Positions 46,850-56,590 of a DNA stretch of 64,000 nt are shown here, one piece after another (position 1 is the first letter of the stretch; the number at the start of each line of letters is the position of its first letter). The DNA comes from Pseudoalteromonas sp. T1lg75 (GTDB taxonomy: Bacteria; Pseudomonadota; Gammaproteobacteria; Enterobacterales; Alteromonadaceae). A program made the position numbers and the translations under genes. Where the stretch lies: NCBI RefSeq assembly GCF_002964705.1, contig NZ_PQCD01000015.1:124001-188000 (forward strand), written 5' to 3'. The notes beneath the pieces were generated by a model, which was not told the origin of the DNA, did not search any database, and saw nothing but the letters and a program-made list of their open reading frames with translations.

Positions 46850-47350
46850 CTAGTTTTCGATATCCACTATGACATCTGGGGTAATGGACTCAAGGGCTTC
46901 AATGACCACGTCTCGGCTCATTCCCGGCGGCAGTGAAACGGTCGCCATGGCACTGAAAATGGGCACTCCCCAGTTCGGCGCACTTTGCTGTTTTGAGGTG
47001 AGATGGGTGATATTCGCTCCCTTATGGCGGATCACCGTGGCTAGCTCTTGCACTATGCCGGGGCGGTCATTGCCGGTGATCACCAGATTAATCTGTTCGG
47101 CGGTTGTAGCATCGGAGAGCTCACCAGATTCAACGCGAATTTCCAAATGAGCGATGCTGTGCAACGAATCTTGTAACTCGCGCAGATGCTCTTCGGCCAC
47201 TTCGACCTGGACGATTCCGGCAAACTTACCGGCTAGATGGGAAAGGTTACTGGCCAGCCAGTTACCATGGTGACTAAGGATAATGGAAGCAAGGTCTTCT
47301 AAGAGGCCGGGACGGTCTTGGCCGATTACGGTTAAAACTAACTGCTGCAT
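46850..47350 (-). CDS. gcvR: Glycine cleavage system regulator-like protein, two ACT domains
   Basis: A 166-residue protein made of two ACT domains (about 3-75 and 87-160), each opening with the glycine-rich turn G-x-D-R-P-G (GQDRPGLLEDLASII and GNDRPGIVQELATVI). The arrangement matches GcvR, which binds glycine and restrains GcvA. In Vibrio-type genomes such genes are often isolated. gcvA is not in view, so the regulatory partner is inferred. Confidence 0.87.
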   Translation of the reverse strand: MQQLVLTVIGQDRPGLLEDLASIILSHHGNWLASNLSHLAGKFAGIVQVEVAEEHLRELQDSLHSIAHLEIRVESGELSDATTAEQINLVITGNDRPGIVQELATVIRHKGANITHLTSKQQSAPNWGVPIFSAMATVSLPPGMSRDVVIEALESITPDVIVDIEN

Positions 47351-47664
47351 AGGTTACTGTCTCTTTATTATTGTGAGTGAAAAGCCCATTTAAGGGAGCA
47401 TATATAAACCTCAGTAAAATCGTTAAGGTAATGTTTATTATGAAGTTTTGAAATGGTTTGAATATTTATTCAAATCTTACATCAGCAAGTATTGACCCCA
47501 TTTTTAAGTTTGTCCAATTGTTTGCAACAAGTTGCTTAAATCCTGAACACTGTGTGCGGCAGGGATGAAAATTAAGCTTTTCGTAGCAGTTTTGGCGCCA
47601 TGTAACAAAACTGTCATTTTGATGAAATATAATCCGCGCATCGTAAAGATCTAAGGGTAAGTTG
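47351..47664. other. Intergenic region between gcvR and pstC
   Basis: This 314-bp gap holds an 8-bp-arm palindrome (TTTGAATA-TT-TATTCAAA, 47457-47474) of unknown meaning and the Pho-box promoter for pstC at 47600. The remaining bases show no gene or RNA that I can support. Confidence 0.6.
47600..47633 (+). promoter_or_regulatory. Pho box and -10 of the pstCAB-phoU operon
   Basis: ATGTAAC and CTGTCAT are 11-bp-spaced repeats at 47600-47617, and a perfect TATAAT lies at 47628-47633, 10 bp downstream. There is no -35 hexamer, as expected when PhoB replaces it. This predicts induction at low phosphate. Confidence 0.75.
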
Positions 47665-49896
47665 ATGACTTCCAATCCGCAAAAACTGTCATTTAGCACG
47701 GATAGAAGCCGTCTGTTTAAAGACAAAATAGCTCAGTTTAGTATTACCTCTGGCGGGGTGATGGTACTAGTTGCGCTGTTGCTGATATTTTTCTATCTCC
47801 TCTACGTGGTGCAGCCAATTTTTGAATCGGCTCATGTGCAAGAACGTTCAAGCTTCGCAGTAGATCAACAAGAGGTTGTTGGTCTTGGCCTGGAAGAGCA
47901 AACCGAAATTGCGTATTTGCTAAAGCGCAGCGGCGCTGTTGATTTTTACAATATTCAAGAGCAAGGTTTTGGTGCCCAGATTGCCGAGCTGACAACGGAT
48001 TTACCGGCCGCGGTATCCAGCTTTGCGACCAGCGCTCCTCACCTGGGCCTGTACGCCTATGGTTTGGACAGCGGTGAGGTAATGATCGTTAAGCCGAGCT
48101 TCAAGGTCAGCTTCCCTAATAACCAGCGTCAGATGACCCCTGTACTTAACTACCCCTTAGGCAGTGAGCCGCTCACGGTTGACGAGCAGGGTGAAGCGAT
48201 CAAGCGCTTTGCCTTTGCCAAGAGCGAAGACAAGGTCGTAATCGTGGCACTGACCGCCGACAAGCGCGTGGTATTTAGCGCCTATGTGGGTGAAGAAAAC
48301 TTCATGACCGGTGAAGTGGAGTGGGTTGCCGAGCAAACCGAGCTGGATATCGACGGTCGTATTGATGAGTTGTTGATTTCTCCTGATGGCAGTCGCGTTT
48401 TTGTGCGCTCAGCCAACCAAATCTATATTTTCGATAGCCGTTACGCCGATGATGTGCAACTGACCCAGGTTCTGGCGGCGAACGAAGAAAACGCCAATAT
48501 CGTCTCTGCGCAGCTACTTGCCGGCGCCAACTCACTGATGTTGGCCAATGACAATGGCGAAGTATCGCAGTGGTTTGAGGTCAATACCGATGAGGGTAAG
48601 GAATTTAAGAAAATTCGCGCCTTTGAAACCTCAAAGCAAAAAGCCATTAATATATACTCTGAATTCTATCGTCGCACCTTCTTCACTACCGGTGCCAACG
48701 GTGAGCTAGGCCTGTATTACACCACCAGTGAAGCCAAGCTATGGCAGGGCAAGGTGGCCGAAGGAGCCATTAAGAACTTTGCCGTTGCTCCGCGTGCCAA
48801 TGCGGCGTTAATTCTTGCCGATAACAAGGTGAGCGTGCTGGAAATTGAAAACGAGCACCCTGAAGTGACCTGGTCTGGTCTATGGCAAGAAGTTTGGTAT
48901 GAAGGCTACCCTGAGCCGGATTACATCTGGCAGTCAACGTCGGCCAGTGATGACTTTGAATCTAAATTCTCTTTGGTGCCTATTTCATTCGGTACCTTAA
49001 AAGCGGCCATGTACGCCATGCTGTTCGCGGTGCCTATCGCGCTGTCTGCGGCCATTTATACCGCCTACTTTATGTCGAGCGAGCTCCGTAAGGTGGTTAA
49101 GCCTACGGTTGAAATTATGGAAGCCTTGCCAACGGTTATCTTAGGTTTCTTGGCCGGTCTGTGGTTGGCGCCGTTAATCGAGGAAAACCTTCCGGCCATT
49201 ATCGCTCTGCTGGTCTTACTGCCGATAGGTATCCTGGCCACGGCCCTGTTATGGACCAAGCTGCCTGAGCATATTCGCCACCGTATTCCAGAGGGTGCGC
49301 ACTCGATTATTCTTATTCCTGTGGTCTTGTTTATCGGTTGGTTGTCATTTGCCATGAGCGGTAACCTGGAAGCCTGGTTATTTGGTGGCAACGTGCGTCA
49401 GTACATCACCAACGAGTTAGGCATGACCTTCGACCAACGTAACTCTTTGGTTGTGGGTATCGCCATGGGCTTTGCGGTTATTCCGACAATTTTCTCGATT
49501 GCCGAAGACGCGGTATTCAGCGTGCCTAAGCACCTGTCTAACGGCTCATTGGCGCTGGGTGCTACCCAATGGCAAACCCTGGTGCGCGTAGTATTACTTA
49601 CCGCCAGCCCGGGTATCTTCTCGGCTATTATGATGGGTCTGGGTCGTGCCGTGGGTGAAACCATGATCGTATTGATGGCCACGGGTAACACGCCAATTAT
49701 GGATTGGAGCATTTTCCAGGGTATGCGTACCTTGGCGGCCAACATCGCGGTAGAAATGCCGGAGTCAGAAGTAGGTAGTTCGCACTACCGAATTCTTTTC
49801 CTTGCCGCCTTTGTGCTGTTTATTTTCACCTTTGTCTTTAACACGCTAGCTGAGTTTGTTCGTCAGCGCCTGCGTGAAAAGTACAGCTCACTGTAA
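47665..49896 (+). CDS. pstC: Phosphate ABC transporter permease PstC (large form)
   Basis: A 743-residue permease, much longer than E. coli PstC (319). A membrane helix at about 30-53 is followed by a large extracytoplasmic beta-rich insert (about 55-430). The true permease core with about six helices follows; the EAA-type loop SNGSLALGATQWQTLVRVVL lies near 625. The large form is usual in marine gammaproteobacteria. ATG 47665 is chosen, one codon after a TTG. pstS is not in this window, so the binding protein is encoded elsewhere. Confidence 0.93.
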   Translation: MTSNPQKLSFSTDRSRLFKDKIAQFSITSGGVMVLVALLLIFFYLLYVVQPIFESAHVQERSSFAVDQQEVVGLGLEEQTEIAYLLKRSGAVDFYNIQEQGFGAQIAELTTDLPAAVSSFATSAPHLGLYAYGLDSGEVMIVKPSFKVSFPNNQRQMTPVLNYPLGSEPLTVDEQGEAIKRFAFAKSEDKVVIVALTADKRVVFSAYVGEENFMTGEVEWVAEQTELDIDGRIDELLISPDGSRVFVRSANQIYIFDSRYADDVQLTQVLAANEENANIVSAQLLAGANSLMLANDNGEVSQWFEVNTDEGKEFKKIRAFETSKQKAINIYSEFYRRTFFTTGANGELGLYYTTSEAKLWQGKVAEGAIKNFAVAPRANAALILADNKVSVLEIENEHPEVTWSGLWQEVWYEGYPEPDYIWQSTSASDDFESKFSLVPISFGTLKAAMYAMLFAVPIALSAAIYTAYFMSSELRKVVKPTVEIMEALPTVILGFLAGLWLAPLIEENLPAIIALLVLLPIGILATALLWTKLPEHIRHRIPEGAHSIILIPVVLFIGWLSFAMSGNLEAWLFGGNVRQYITNELGMTFDQRNSLVVGIAMGFAVIPTIFSIAEDAVFSVPKHLSNGSLALGATQWQTLVRVVLLTASPGIFSAIMMGLGRAVGETMIVLMATGNTPIMDWSIFQGMRTLAANIAVEMPESEVGSSHYRILFLAAFVLFIFTFVFNTLAEFVRQRLREKYSSL

Positions 49897-49912
49897 TTAG
49901 AGGAGAAACGAC

Positions 49913-51562
49913 ATGATAAGACAGTGGTTTAAGTCTGGTTCTCCTTGGATTTGGATGACCGGTGGTGCGGTAAGCATCAGTTTAATTTCGGTAATCGGCC
50001 TGTTGGCTTTGATAGCATGGCGCGGTTTAGGCTTCTTCTGGGCCTCACCGGTACACGAATTTCATATTCAGGGCTCGGTAGAGCAGCATACGGTAATAGG
50101 TGAAATCTATGACCGTGAAGTGGTGCCGGCCAGTCGTGTACGTCAGTCCGGCGTTGACCTGGGCGACTTTCAGGGTGAAGAGCTAACTCGTTACCTGATC
50201 AAAACTGGTAACCGTGAATATGTGGAGTTGGATTTCCGTTGGATTTTGGAAACCGATATCCAAAGTCAATCGACGCCTCACAATTTGGCGGTATTCGAGC
50301 GTTCTAAAAACGGTAACTTCTACGGCTATATCGAGCAGGTGATCGAAAACGGTCAGCCGGTACGGGGCGACAAGGTCGAAAAGCTTGAAGAGCTGGTTGA
50401 ACGTGCGGTGGAGCTTAATGAACAAGCCCTTGATCTGCAAAATGGCGACATTGGTCATATTAACTACGAGCTCGAGCGCTTACGTCTAAAAGAGCGCGCC
50501 TATGAACTTGATAACGAGCTGACTCACGAACGCGCGGCAGAACTGGAAGCCCAACGTCAGGCGTTGCGTGATCAGTATAAAGAGCTGGAAAAAACCTTAT
50601 TCCAACTACGTGATGACGCCAAGCGCGACCAGGTTGTGGTCAAAGACATGCGCGGCGAAATGGTCACTTTGCCTCTTTATCAGGTGCTGGATTTCTGGCT
50701 ACCAAACGACATGGGCTTTTTCGCTAAGGTCGGCCATTACTTTGGTCAATTAGGCAAGTTTATTGCCGACGACCCCCGTGAAGCAAACACCGAGGGCGGG
50801 GTGTTCCCAGCCATCTTCGGTACCGTATTTATGGTTATGCTGATGGCGGTGATTGTGACACCATTCGGCGTGGTTGCGGCCATTTATCTGCACGAATATG
50901 CGGCGAAGAACGCGGTGACCAAGATGATCCGTATCGCGGTTATTAACTTGGCCGGTGTACCTTCGATTGTATACGGTGTATTTGGTCTGGGTTTCTTCGT
51001 TTACATGCTAGGTGGCAGCATCGACCAATTGTTCTACCCAGAGGCCTCGCCAAGCCCGGTATTCGGTACTCCGGGCGTGATCTGGTCGGCCTTAACCTTG
51101 GCCATCCTGACCTTGCCGGTGGTGATTGTTTCTACCGAAGAAGGTTTATCACGTATTCCAAGTCAGGTACGTCAGGGCTCCTTGGCGCTAGGCGCGACCA
51201 AGGCGGAAACGCTATGGCGCATTGTGGTGCCCATGGCCAGCCCGGCCATTATGACGGGTCTGATCCTGGCGGTTGCCCGAGCGGCTGGTGAGGTAGCACC
51301 ACTGATGCTGGTGGGTGTAGTAAAAATGGCACCGACCTTACCGCTTGATGGTAACTTCCCTTATGTGCACTTAGACCGTAAATTTATGCACCTGGGTTTC
51401 CATATTTATGATGTTGGCTTCCAGAGCCCGAACGTAGAAGCTGCGCGCCCACTGGTATATGCCACCGCATTCTTGTTGGTAACAGTGATTATTGCTCTGA
51501 ACATCACGGCAATTGGTATTCGTAACCATTTGCGTGAAAAGTTCCGCGCGCTAGACAACTAA
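49913..51562 (+). CDS. pstA: Phosphate ABC transporter permease PstA (large form)
   Basis: A 549-residue permease partner of PstC. A helix at about 18-42 is followed by an extracytoplasmic insert that includes a charged coiled coil (about 155-235). The permease core runs from about 295, with the EAA loop RQGSLALGATKAETLWRIVV near 420. It begins 16 bp after pstC. The coiled-coil insert is not present in E. coli PstA (296 residues). Confidence 0.93.
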   Translation: MIRQWFKSGSPWIWMTGGAVSISLISVIGLLALIAWRGLGFFWASPVHEFHIQGSVEQHTVIGEIYDREVVPASRVRQSGVDLGDFQGEELTRYLIKTGNREYVELDFRWILETDIQSQSTPHNLAVFERSKNGNFYGYIEQVIENGQPVRGDKVEKLEELVERAVELNEQALDLQNGDIGHINYELERLRLKERAYELDNELTHERAAELEAQRQALRDQYKELEKTLFQLRDDAKRDQVVVKDMRGEMVTLPLYQVLDFWLPNDMGFFAKVGHYFGQLGKFIADDPREANTEGGVFPAIFGTVFMVMLMAVIVTPFGVVAAIYLHEYAAKNAVTKMIRIAVINLAGVPSIVYGVFGLGFFVYMLGGSIDQLFYPEASPSPVFGTPGVIWSALTLAILTLPVVIVSTEEGLSRIPSQVRQGSLALGATKAETLWRIVVPMASPAIMTGLILAVARAAGEVAPLMLVGVVKMAPTLPLDGNFPYVHLDRKFMHLGFHIYDVGFQSPNVEAARPLVYATAFLLVTVIIALNITAIGIRNHLREKFRALDN

Positions 51563-51591
51563 TGTAAAGAATTGAGATAGGTAAAAACGTT

Positions 51592-52416
51592 ATGATTACA
51601 GTTGCACCCGAAGTAAACGCAGCGAACACGCAAAAGTTGGACTTAACTAATCTGACGCCAGAGCAAACTGCATTACAGATTAAAAACCTCGATCTTTACT
51701 ACGGCGACAAGCAAGCGCTTAGCGATGTCAGCATGGATATCCCTAAGGGCCAGGTAACCGCCTTTATCGGTCCATCGGGTTGTGGTAAATCGACACTTTT
51801 ACGTTGTATTAACCGCATGAACGATCTGGTTGATACCTGTCGTATCGAGGGTCAAATCCTGCTGCACGGTGAGAACATTTACGACAAGCGCGTCGATGTG
51901 GCGGCACTGCGCCGTAATGTCGGCATGGTATTCCAGCGTCCGAACCCGTTCCCTAAGTCGATTTATGAGAACGTGGTCTATGGCCTGCGTCTTCAGGGTA
52001 TTAAAGACAAGCGTAAGCTGGATGAAGTGGTAGAGAAATCACTGCGCGGCGCGGCCCTGTGGGATGAGGTAAAAGACCGACTGCACGACAGCGCCTTCGG
52101 TTTATCCGGTGGTCAGCAGCAGCGTCTGGTGATTGCCCGCTCTATCGCGATTGAGCCAGAAGTATTGCTTCTGGATGAGCCGACCTCTGCTCTTGACCCC
52201 ATTTCGACCTTGGTGATTGAAGAGCTGATCAGCGAATTAAAGAACAAATTTACCGTGGTGATCGTTACTCACAACATGCAACAGGCGGCTCGTGTTTCGG
52301 ACCAGACCGCGTTTATGTACATGGGTGAGCTGATTGAATATGCGGATACCAATACGCTGTTCACCACCCCGAGCAAAAAGAAAACCGAAGACTATATCAC
52401 TGGTCGTTACGGTTAA
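51592..52416 (+). CDS. pstB: Phosphate ABC transporter ATP-binding protein PstB
   Basis: A 274-residue ABC ATPase driving phosphate uptake. Walker [10 protein letters not shown] near 60, signature LSGGQQQR near 180 and Walker [12 protein letters not shown] are intact, with the PstB-typical [10 protein letters not shown] segment. An extra 25-residue N-terminal stretch precedes the domain. Confidence 0.98.
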   Translation: MITVAPEVNAANTQKLDLTNLTPEQTALQIKNLDLYYGDKQALSDVSMDIPKGQVTAFIGPSGCGKSTLLRCINRMNDLVDTCRIEGQILLHGENIYDKRVDVAALRRNVGMVFQRPNPFPKSIYENVVYGLRLQGIKDKRKLDEVVEKSLRGAALWDEVKDRLHDSAFGLSGGQQQRLVIARSIAIEPEVLLLDEPTSALDPISTLVIEELISELKNKFTVVIVTHNMQQAARVSDQTAFMYMGELIEYADTNTLFTTPSKKKTEDYITGRYG

Positions 52417-52475
52417 GCTGTGATGGGCGTAGCAATGCTTGCTATCATTACTAGGTAAGAATTAAGAAGGCCATT

Positions 52476-53177
52476 ATGGAACACAATATCAATAAGCACA
52501 TTTCTGGTAAGTTCAACGAAGAGCTGGAAAATGTGCGTAATCATGTACTAAGCATGGGTGGTTTGGTTGAACAGCAACTAAACAGTGCCTTAGACGCCGT
52601 AGCCAAAGGCGACGGCGAGCTGGCGAAGAAGGTAAAAGAAAACGATTACCGCGTAAACGCCATGGAAGTGAATATCGATGAAGAGTGTACGCGCATCATC
52701 GCCAAGCGTCAGCCGGCGGCGAGCGATTTACGCTTGGTGGTAGCCATTGCCAAAACCATCGCCGATTTAGAACGTATCGGCGATGAAGCCGAGCGTATCG
52801 CCAAAGTGGCCTTGGACTCATTCACCAAAGACCAGCAGGGCTTGTTGGTGAACATGGAAAACATGGGTCGCTTGGTATCAAAAATGCTGCACGATGTGCT
52901 TGATGCCTTTGCCCGTATGGACGCGCAAAAAGCGTTTGAAGTGCACAAGGCCGATGAAAAAGTCGACCGTGAGTATGAAGCGCTGACGCGTCAGATCATG
53001 ACCTACATGATGGAAGACCCACGCTCAATTCCACGTGTAATGGAGCTGATCTGGTCGGTACGTTCACTGGAGCGTATTGGCGATCGTTGCCAAAATATTT
53101 CCGAATACGTGATCTACTTCGTTAAGGGTAAAGACATTCGCCACGTGTCACAGGATACGATTGCGAAAACCATCTAA
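52476..53177 (+). CDS. phoU: Phosphate signalling protein PhoU
   Basis: A 233-residue all-helical protein with two PhoU repeats (about 18-105 and 120-210). Each carries the metal-binding E/D-rich pattern ([21 protein letters not shown] and [19 protein letters not shown]). It links PstSCAB to the PhoR kinase so that PhoB is silenced when phosphate is ample. Last gene of the operon. Confidence 0.97.
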   Translation: MEHNINKHISGKFNEELENVRNHVLSMGGLVEQQLNSALDAVAKGDGELAKKVKENDYRVNAMEVNIDEECTRIIAKRQPAASDLRLVVAIAKTIADLERIGDEAERIAKVALDSFTKDQQGLLVNMENMGRLVSKMLHDVLDAFARMDAQKAFEVHKADEKVDREYEALTRQIMTYMMEDPRSIPRVMELIWSVRSLERIGDRCQNISEYVIYFVKGKDIRHVSQDTIAKTI

Positions 53178-53195
53178 CGGCTAGAACGGATACCA

Positions 53196-53222
53196 GGGCA
53201 GAAAGGACTTTTGCCCTTTTTT
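53196..53222 (+). terminator. Rho-independent terminator after phoU
   Basis: GGGCA...TGCCC with an inner AAAG/CTTT stem (one bulged G) is followed by six T residues. Confidence 0.75.
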
Positions 53223-53392
53223 ATGCGCATATTTTTCATTGTCTTTGAGTTGGCAAAACAATGATGAATTGGGCATGAAAATTCATGCGTTTGGGTGATT
53301 AATAAGGTAAAATTACGCCCGAAGCATAAAGATGCAAATCGAAAATAAATTTACATTAGCCGCGATTCTAGGAGTTATCCTAAGACGCTTCT

Positions 53393-53410
53393 ATGACTTA
53401 TTTATGACGA
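53393..53410 (-). promoter_or_regulatory. Pho box in reverse orientation upstream of DUF47-pit
   Basis: On the minus strand the site reads TCGTCATAAATAAGTCAT. Its GTCAT repeats are 11 bp apart and it matches 14 of 18 positions of the CTGTCATAAATCTGTCAT consensus. It lies 34 bp before the DUF47 start codon and points away from it, so PhoB bound here would more readily block than activate. Confidence 0.5.
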
Positions 53411-53443
53411 TTTTATTGCAAACTAAGATTCAAAGGGTCAGTT

Positions 53444-54121
53444 ATGCCTAGTAATGCGTTTTTAGGGGTTTTTGCAAAATCACCTATTAAACCAATCGAA
53501 GATCATATTAAAAAGGTGCATAAAGCCAGCGCCATGCTTATTCCGTTTTTTGAACATGTGTTTGAAAAGCAGTGGCATGAAGCGGAAGAATTGCGCCTTA
53601 AAATTCGCTCACTAGAACGTGAAGCGGACGAGTTAAAACGTGAAATCCGTCTTAACTTGCCACGTGGTTTGTTCCTTCCAGTTGAGCGTACCGATCTCCT
53701 CGAGCTGATCACTCATCAAGATAAGATTGCTAACAAAGCAAAAGACATCGCTGGACGCGTTGTTGGTCGTGAGATGACAATCCCTGAGACCATCCAAAAA
53801 GACTTCTTGCAGTACTTATCTCGTTGTGTGGATGCAACAAAACAAGCATCAAAAGCTATCAATGAACTTGACGAGTTGTTGGAAACCGGTTTTCGCGGTC
53901 GCGAAGTAACCCTGGTGGAAAAAATGCTTGTCGAGCTTGATGCTATTGAGCAAGACACGGACGACATGCAAATCAGATTGCGTCATGAATTACGTCGCAT
54001 CGAAGACACAATGAATCCCGTTGACGTGATGTTCTTATACAAGATCATCGAATGGGTGGGTGATTTAGCAGATATCGCTGAACGAGTAGGTGCTCGTTTA
54101 GAAGTACTGTTAGCCCGTTAA
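53444..54121 (+). CDS. DUF47 / TIGR00153 PhoU-like phosphate transport regulator
   Basis: A 225-residue helical protein of the PhoU superfamily (DUF47). It shows FLPVERTDLLELITHQDKIANKAKDI and a closing LYKIIEWVGDLADIAERVGARLEVLLA. Such genes lie directly before pit in many bacteria and are thought to modulate Pit. pit starts 72 bp downstream, so the pair is likely one operon. Confidence 0.93.
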   Translation: MPSNAFLGVFAKSPIKPIEDHIKKVHKASAMLIPFFEHVFEKQWHEAEELRLKIRSLEREADELKREIRLNLPRGLFLPVERTDLLELITHQDKIANKAKDIAGRVVGREMTIPETIQKDFLQYLSRCVDATKQASKAINELDELLETGFRGREVTLVEKMLVELDAIEQDTDDMQIRLRHELRRIEDTMNPVDVMFLYKIIEWVGDLADIAERVGARLEVLLAR

Positions 54122-54193
54122 CATTGCCAGGATTTAACCCAGTGAAAGGCTTGGTGTTAAATCACACAAAGTTAAAAAAATAAGGTTTTTCTG

Positions 54194-55462
54194 ATGGATA
54201 TTATTTCGTCCTACGGTACCGTGTTAGTGCTTGTAGCCGCAGCGGTAGGTTTCTTCATGGCTTATGGTATCGGTGCAAACGATGTTGCCAACGCCATGGG
54301 TACTTCTGTGGGCTCTAAAGCTCTAACGATCAAACAAGCAATCATCGTTGCGATGATTTTTGAATTTGCCGGTGCCTACTTGGCTGGCGGTGAAGTAACA
54401 TCAACGATCCGTAAAGGTATTATTGATGCCGCCCCATTTGCTGATATCCCTGAACTCATGGTTCTGGGTATGATTGCCGCGCTCTTTGCAGCGGGTAGCT
54501 GGTTATTGATCGCCTCTTTCCTGGGCTGGCCGGTATCGACTACTCACTCAATCATTGGTGCCATCATTGGTTTCGCCCTTGTTGCCGTGGGCAGTGAAGC
54601 GATTCAGTGGACTAAGGTTGCAGGTATAGTGGGTAGCTGGATTGTCACCCCGGCGATATCTGGCTTTATTGCTTACCTTATCTTTATGAGTGCGCAAAAG
54701 CTGATCTTTGATACCGAGAAACCGCTTGAGAACGCGAAGCGTTTTGTACCTCTGTATATGGGTCTGGCCGGTTTTGTTATGTCACTCGTGACGATCAAAA
54801 AAGGCTTAAAGCACATAGGTATTAACATGGGTGCAGTGGAAGGTTATCTGCTTTCTATCGGCATTGCCGTTGTTATTGCCATTATCGGTAAAATCGTTAT
54901 CCAGCGCTTAAAGATGGACCCTAAAGCCGACAAGAAAATGCAGTTCAACAACGTTGAAAAAGTGTTTGCGGTATTAATGGTTCTGACCGCCTGTTGTATG
55001 GCCTTTGCACACGGTTCAAACGACGTAGCTAACGCTATTGGTCCACTTGCTGCGGTAGTTAACATTGTTGAAAACAATGGTGAAATCGCTAAGAAAGCAG
55101 CTCTTGCCTGGTGGATTCTACCTCTTGGTGGTATTGGTATCGTTGTTGGTCTTGCGCTCCTAGGTAAGAAGGTAATTAAAACTATCGGTGAAGGCATCAC
55201 TCACCTAACGCCTAGCCGTGGTTTTGCTGCCGAGCTTGCCGCTGCCTCTACCGTTGTTATTGCCTCGGGTACTGGTCTTCCTATTTCTACCACGCAAACC
55301 TTAGTTGGTGCGGTATTAGGTGTAGGTATGGCCCGCGGTATTGCTGCACTTAATATGGGCGTAATAAGAAATATCGTTGTTTCTTGGGTAATTACATTGC
55401 CTGTTGGTGCTGCGCTTGCTATTGTAATCTTCTACGTATTACGAACAGCATTTGGCGTATAA
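54194..55462 (+). CDS. pit: Low-affinity inorganic phosphate transporter, PiT family
   Basis: A 422-residue transporter with 10-12 helices and the duplicated PiT signature: GIGANDVANAMGTSVGSKAL near residue 26 and AHGSNDVANAIGPLAAVV near 275. It probably moves metal-phosphate with protons or Na+. It offers phosphate uptake when phosphate is plentiful, complementing PstSCAB. Confidence 0.96.
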   Translation: MDIISSYGTVLVLVAAAVGFFMAYGIGANDVANAMGTSVGSKALTIKQAIIVAMIFEFAGAYLAGGEVTSTIRKGIIDAAPFADIPELMVLGMIAALFAAGSWLLIASFLGWPVSTTHSIIGAIIGFALVAVGSEAIQWTKVAGIVGSWIVTPAISGFIAYLIFMSAQKLIFDTEKPLENAKRFVPLYMGLAGFVMSLVTIKKGLKHIGINMGAVEGYLLSIGIAVVIAIIGKIVIQRLKMDPKADKKMQFNNVEKVFAVLMVLTACCMAFAHGSNDVANAIGPLAAVVNIVENNGEIAKKAALAWWILPLGGIGIVVGLALLGKKVIKTIGEGITHLTPSRGFAAELAAASTVVIASGTGLPISTTQTLVGAVLGVGMARGIAALNMGVIRNIVVSWVITLPVGAALAIVIFYVLRTAFGV

Positions 55463-55509
55463 AGCGTAGGCGTCAATCGCCTACCACGACTAAACAGTCT
55501 TTTAGCTTG

Positions 55510-55546
55510 AAAAGATCTCAACGCCCTAGGTGTTGGGGTCTTTTTA
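55510..55546 (+). terminator. Rho-independent terminator after pit
   Basis: A 16-bp stem (55510-55525 with 55529-55544, including G-T pairs) with a CTA loop and T tail. Confidence 0.88.
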
Positions 55547-55561
55547 TTTATGGGCATAAAT

Positions 55562-56476
55562 ATGACGAACCTACCCAGTATTAAACAGCTTCAGTATCTC
55601 TTAGCCGTACACCAGCACCAGCATTTTGGCCGCGCCGCCGCCGCTTGTTATATCGGTCAGTCGACCCTCAGTAGCGCCATTCAGAACCTTGAGGAAAACC
55701 TCGGGGTGCAGCTTATCGAGCGGGAAAACCGCAGCCTGATGTTTACCGCCATTGGCGAGGAAGTGGTCGAAAAGGCGAAGAAGATTATCGATGACACCAT
55801 GAGTGTTAAAGAGCTTACCCGCAGTCATTTACACCCGCTGAGCGGCTCACTCACGATTGGTATTATTCCCACCATCGCCAGCTTTATTGCCGCGCCCTTG
55901 CATTGCTATTGCAAGGCCACCTTTAAAGATCTGGACTTGGTGCTGGTAGAAGACACCAGTGACAACCTGCTCGATAAACTCGAACATGGCCATATTGATA
56001 TTGCCTTGCTGGCATTGCCCTATGAAACCGGTCGTTTTCATACCCAGGTTCTCGCTAAGGATAAATTTTATCTGGTACATCATAAGGATTACCACCTTGA
56101 CTCTGAGGTCGATTACAACCAGTTGCCGGAGCACAGTGTCTTCTTGCTCGAACGCGAACATTGTATGACGGGTCATGCCCTCAGTGCCTGTAACTTAGAG
56201 CGTGCTAGCTGTATTAATCCGTTTGAGGCCAGCAATCTCCATACTCTGCTTTCCATGGTGGAGTACAAGCTTGGCGTAACCTTCTTACCGCAAATGGCGT
56301 TGAATGCCGGGATTTTAGATTCTAAACCTTTGCTGGCGGTGAGTTCGGGCTCCGATGCCCACCGTGATGTGGGTTTAGTTTGGCGTAAAACCACTGGACG
56401 TATCGGCGACTTCCGTCTCTTCAGTGATAAGGTCGGCGAGTTTCTTCGCACCTGCTGCACTGTGGGCAGCGAATAA
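55562..56476 (+). CDS. oxyR: Hydrogen peroxide-inducible regulator OxyR
   Basis: A 304-residue LysR-type regulator. Winged-helix domain at 1-65 (HFGRAAAACYIGQSTLSSAIQNLE). The peroxide-sensing pair is seen as C-MTGHALSA-C near residues 201-210, with the eight-residue spacing of E. coli Cys199/Cys208. ATG 55562 matches the family start; an ATG four codons earlier is possible and lies next to the pit terminator. Own terminator at 56484. Confidence 0.94.
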   Translation: MTNLPSIKQLQYLLAVHQHQHFGRAAAACYIGQSTLSSAIQNLEENLGVQLIERENRSLMFTAIGEEVVEKAKKIIDDTMSVKELTRSHLHPLSGSLTIGIIPTIASFIAAPLHCYCKATFKDLDLVLVEDTSDNLLDKLEHGHIDIALLALPYETGRFHTQVLAKDKFYLVHHKDYHLDSEVDYNQLPEHSVFLLEREHCMTGHALSACNLERASCINPFEASNLHTLLSMVEYKLGVTFLPQMALNAGILDSKPLLAVSSGSDAHRDVGLVWRKTTGRIGDFRLFSDKVGEFLRTCCTVGSE

Positions 56477-56483
56477 TATTTTC

Positions 56484-56508
56484 AAAAGCGGCTTAGGCCG
56501 CTTTTTTT
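56484..56508 (+). terminator. Rho-independent terminator after oxyR
   Basis: AAAGCGGC and GCCGCTTT form an 8-bp stem with a TTAG loop, followed by a T-run. Confidence 0.88.
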
Positions 56509-56590
56509 ATAAATAAATTAAATTTTTTCAAACTTTTTCCAACTGCCTTGCAACTAACCTAATAACACAATCCATTGATTGCTTAATTAC

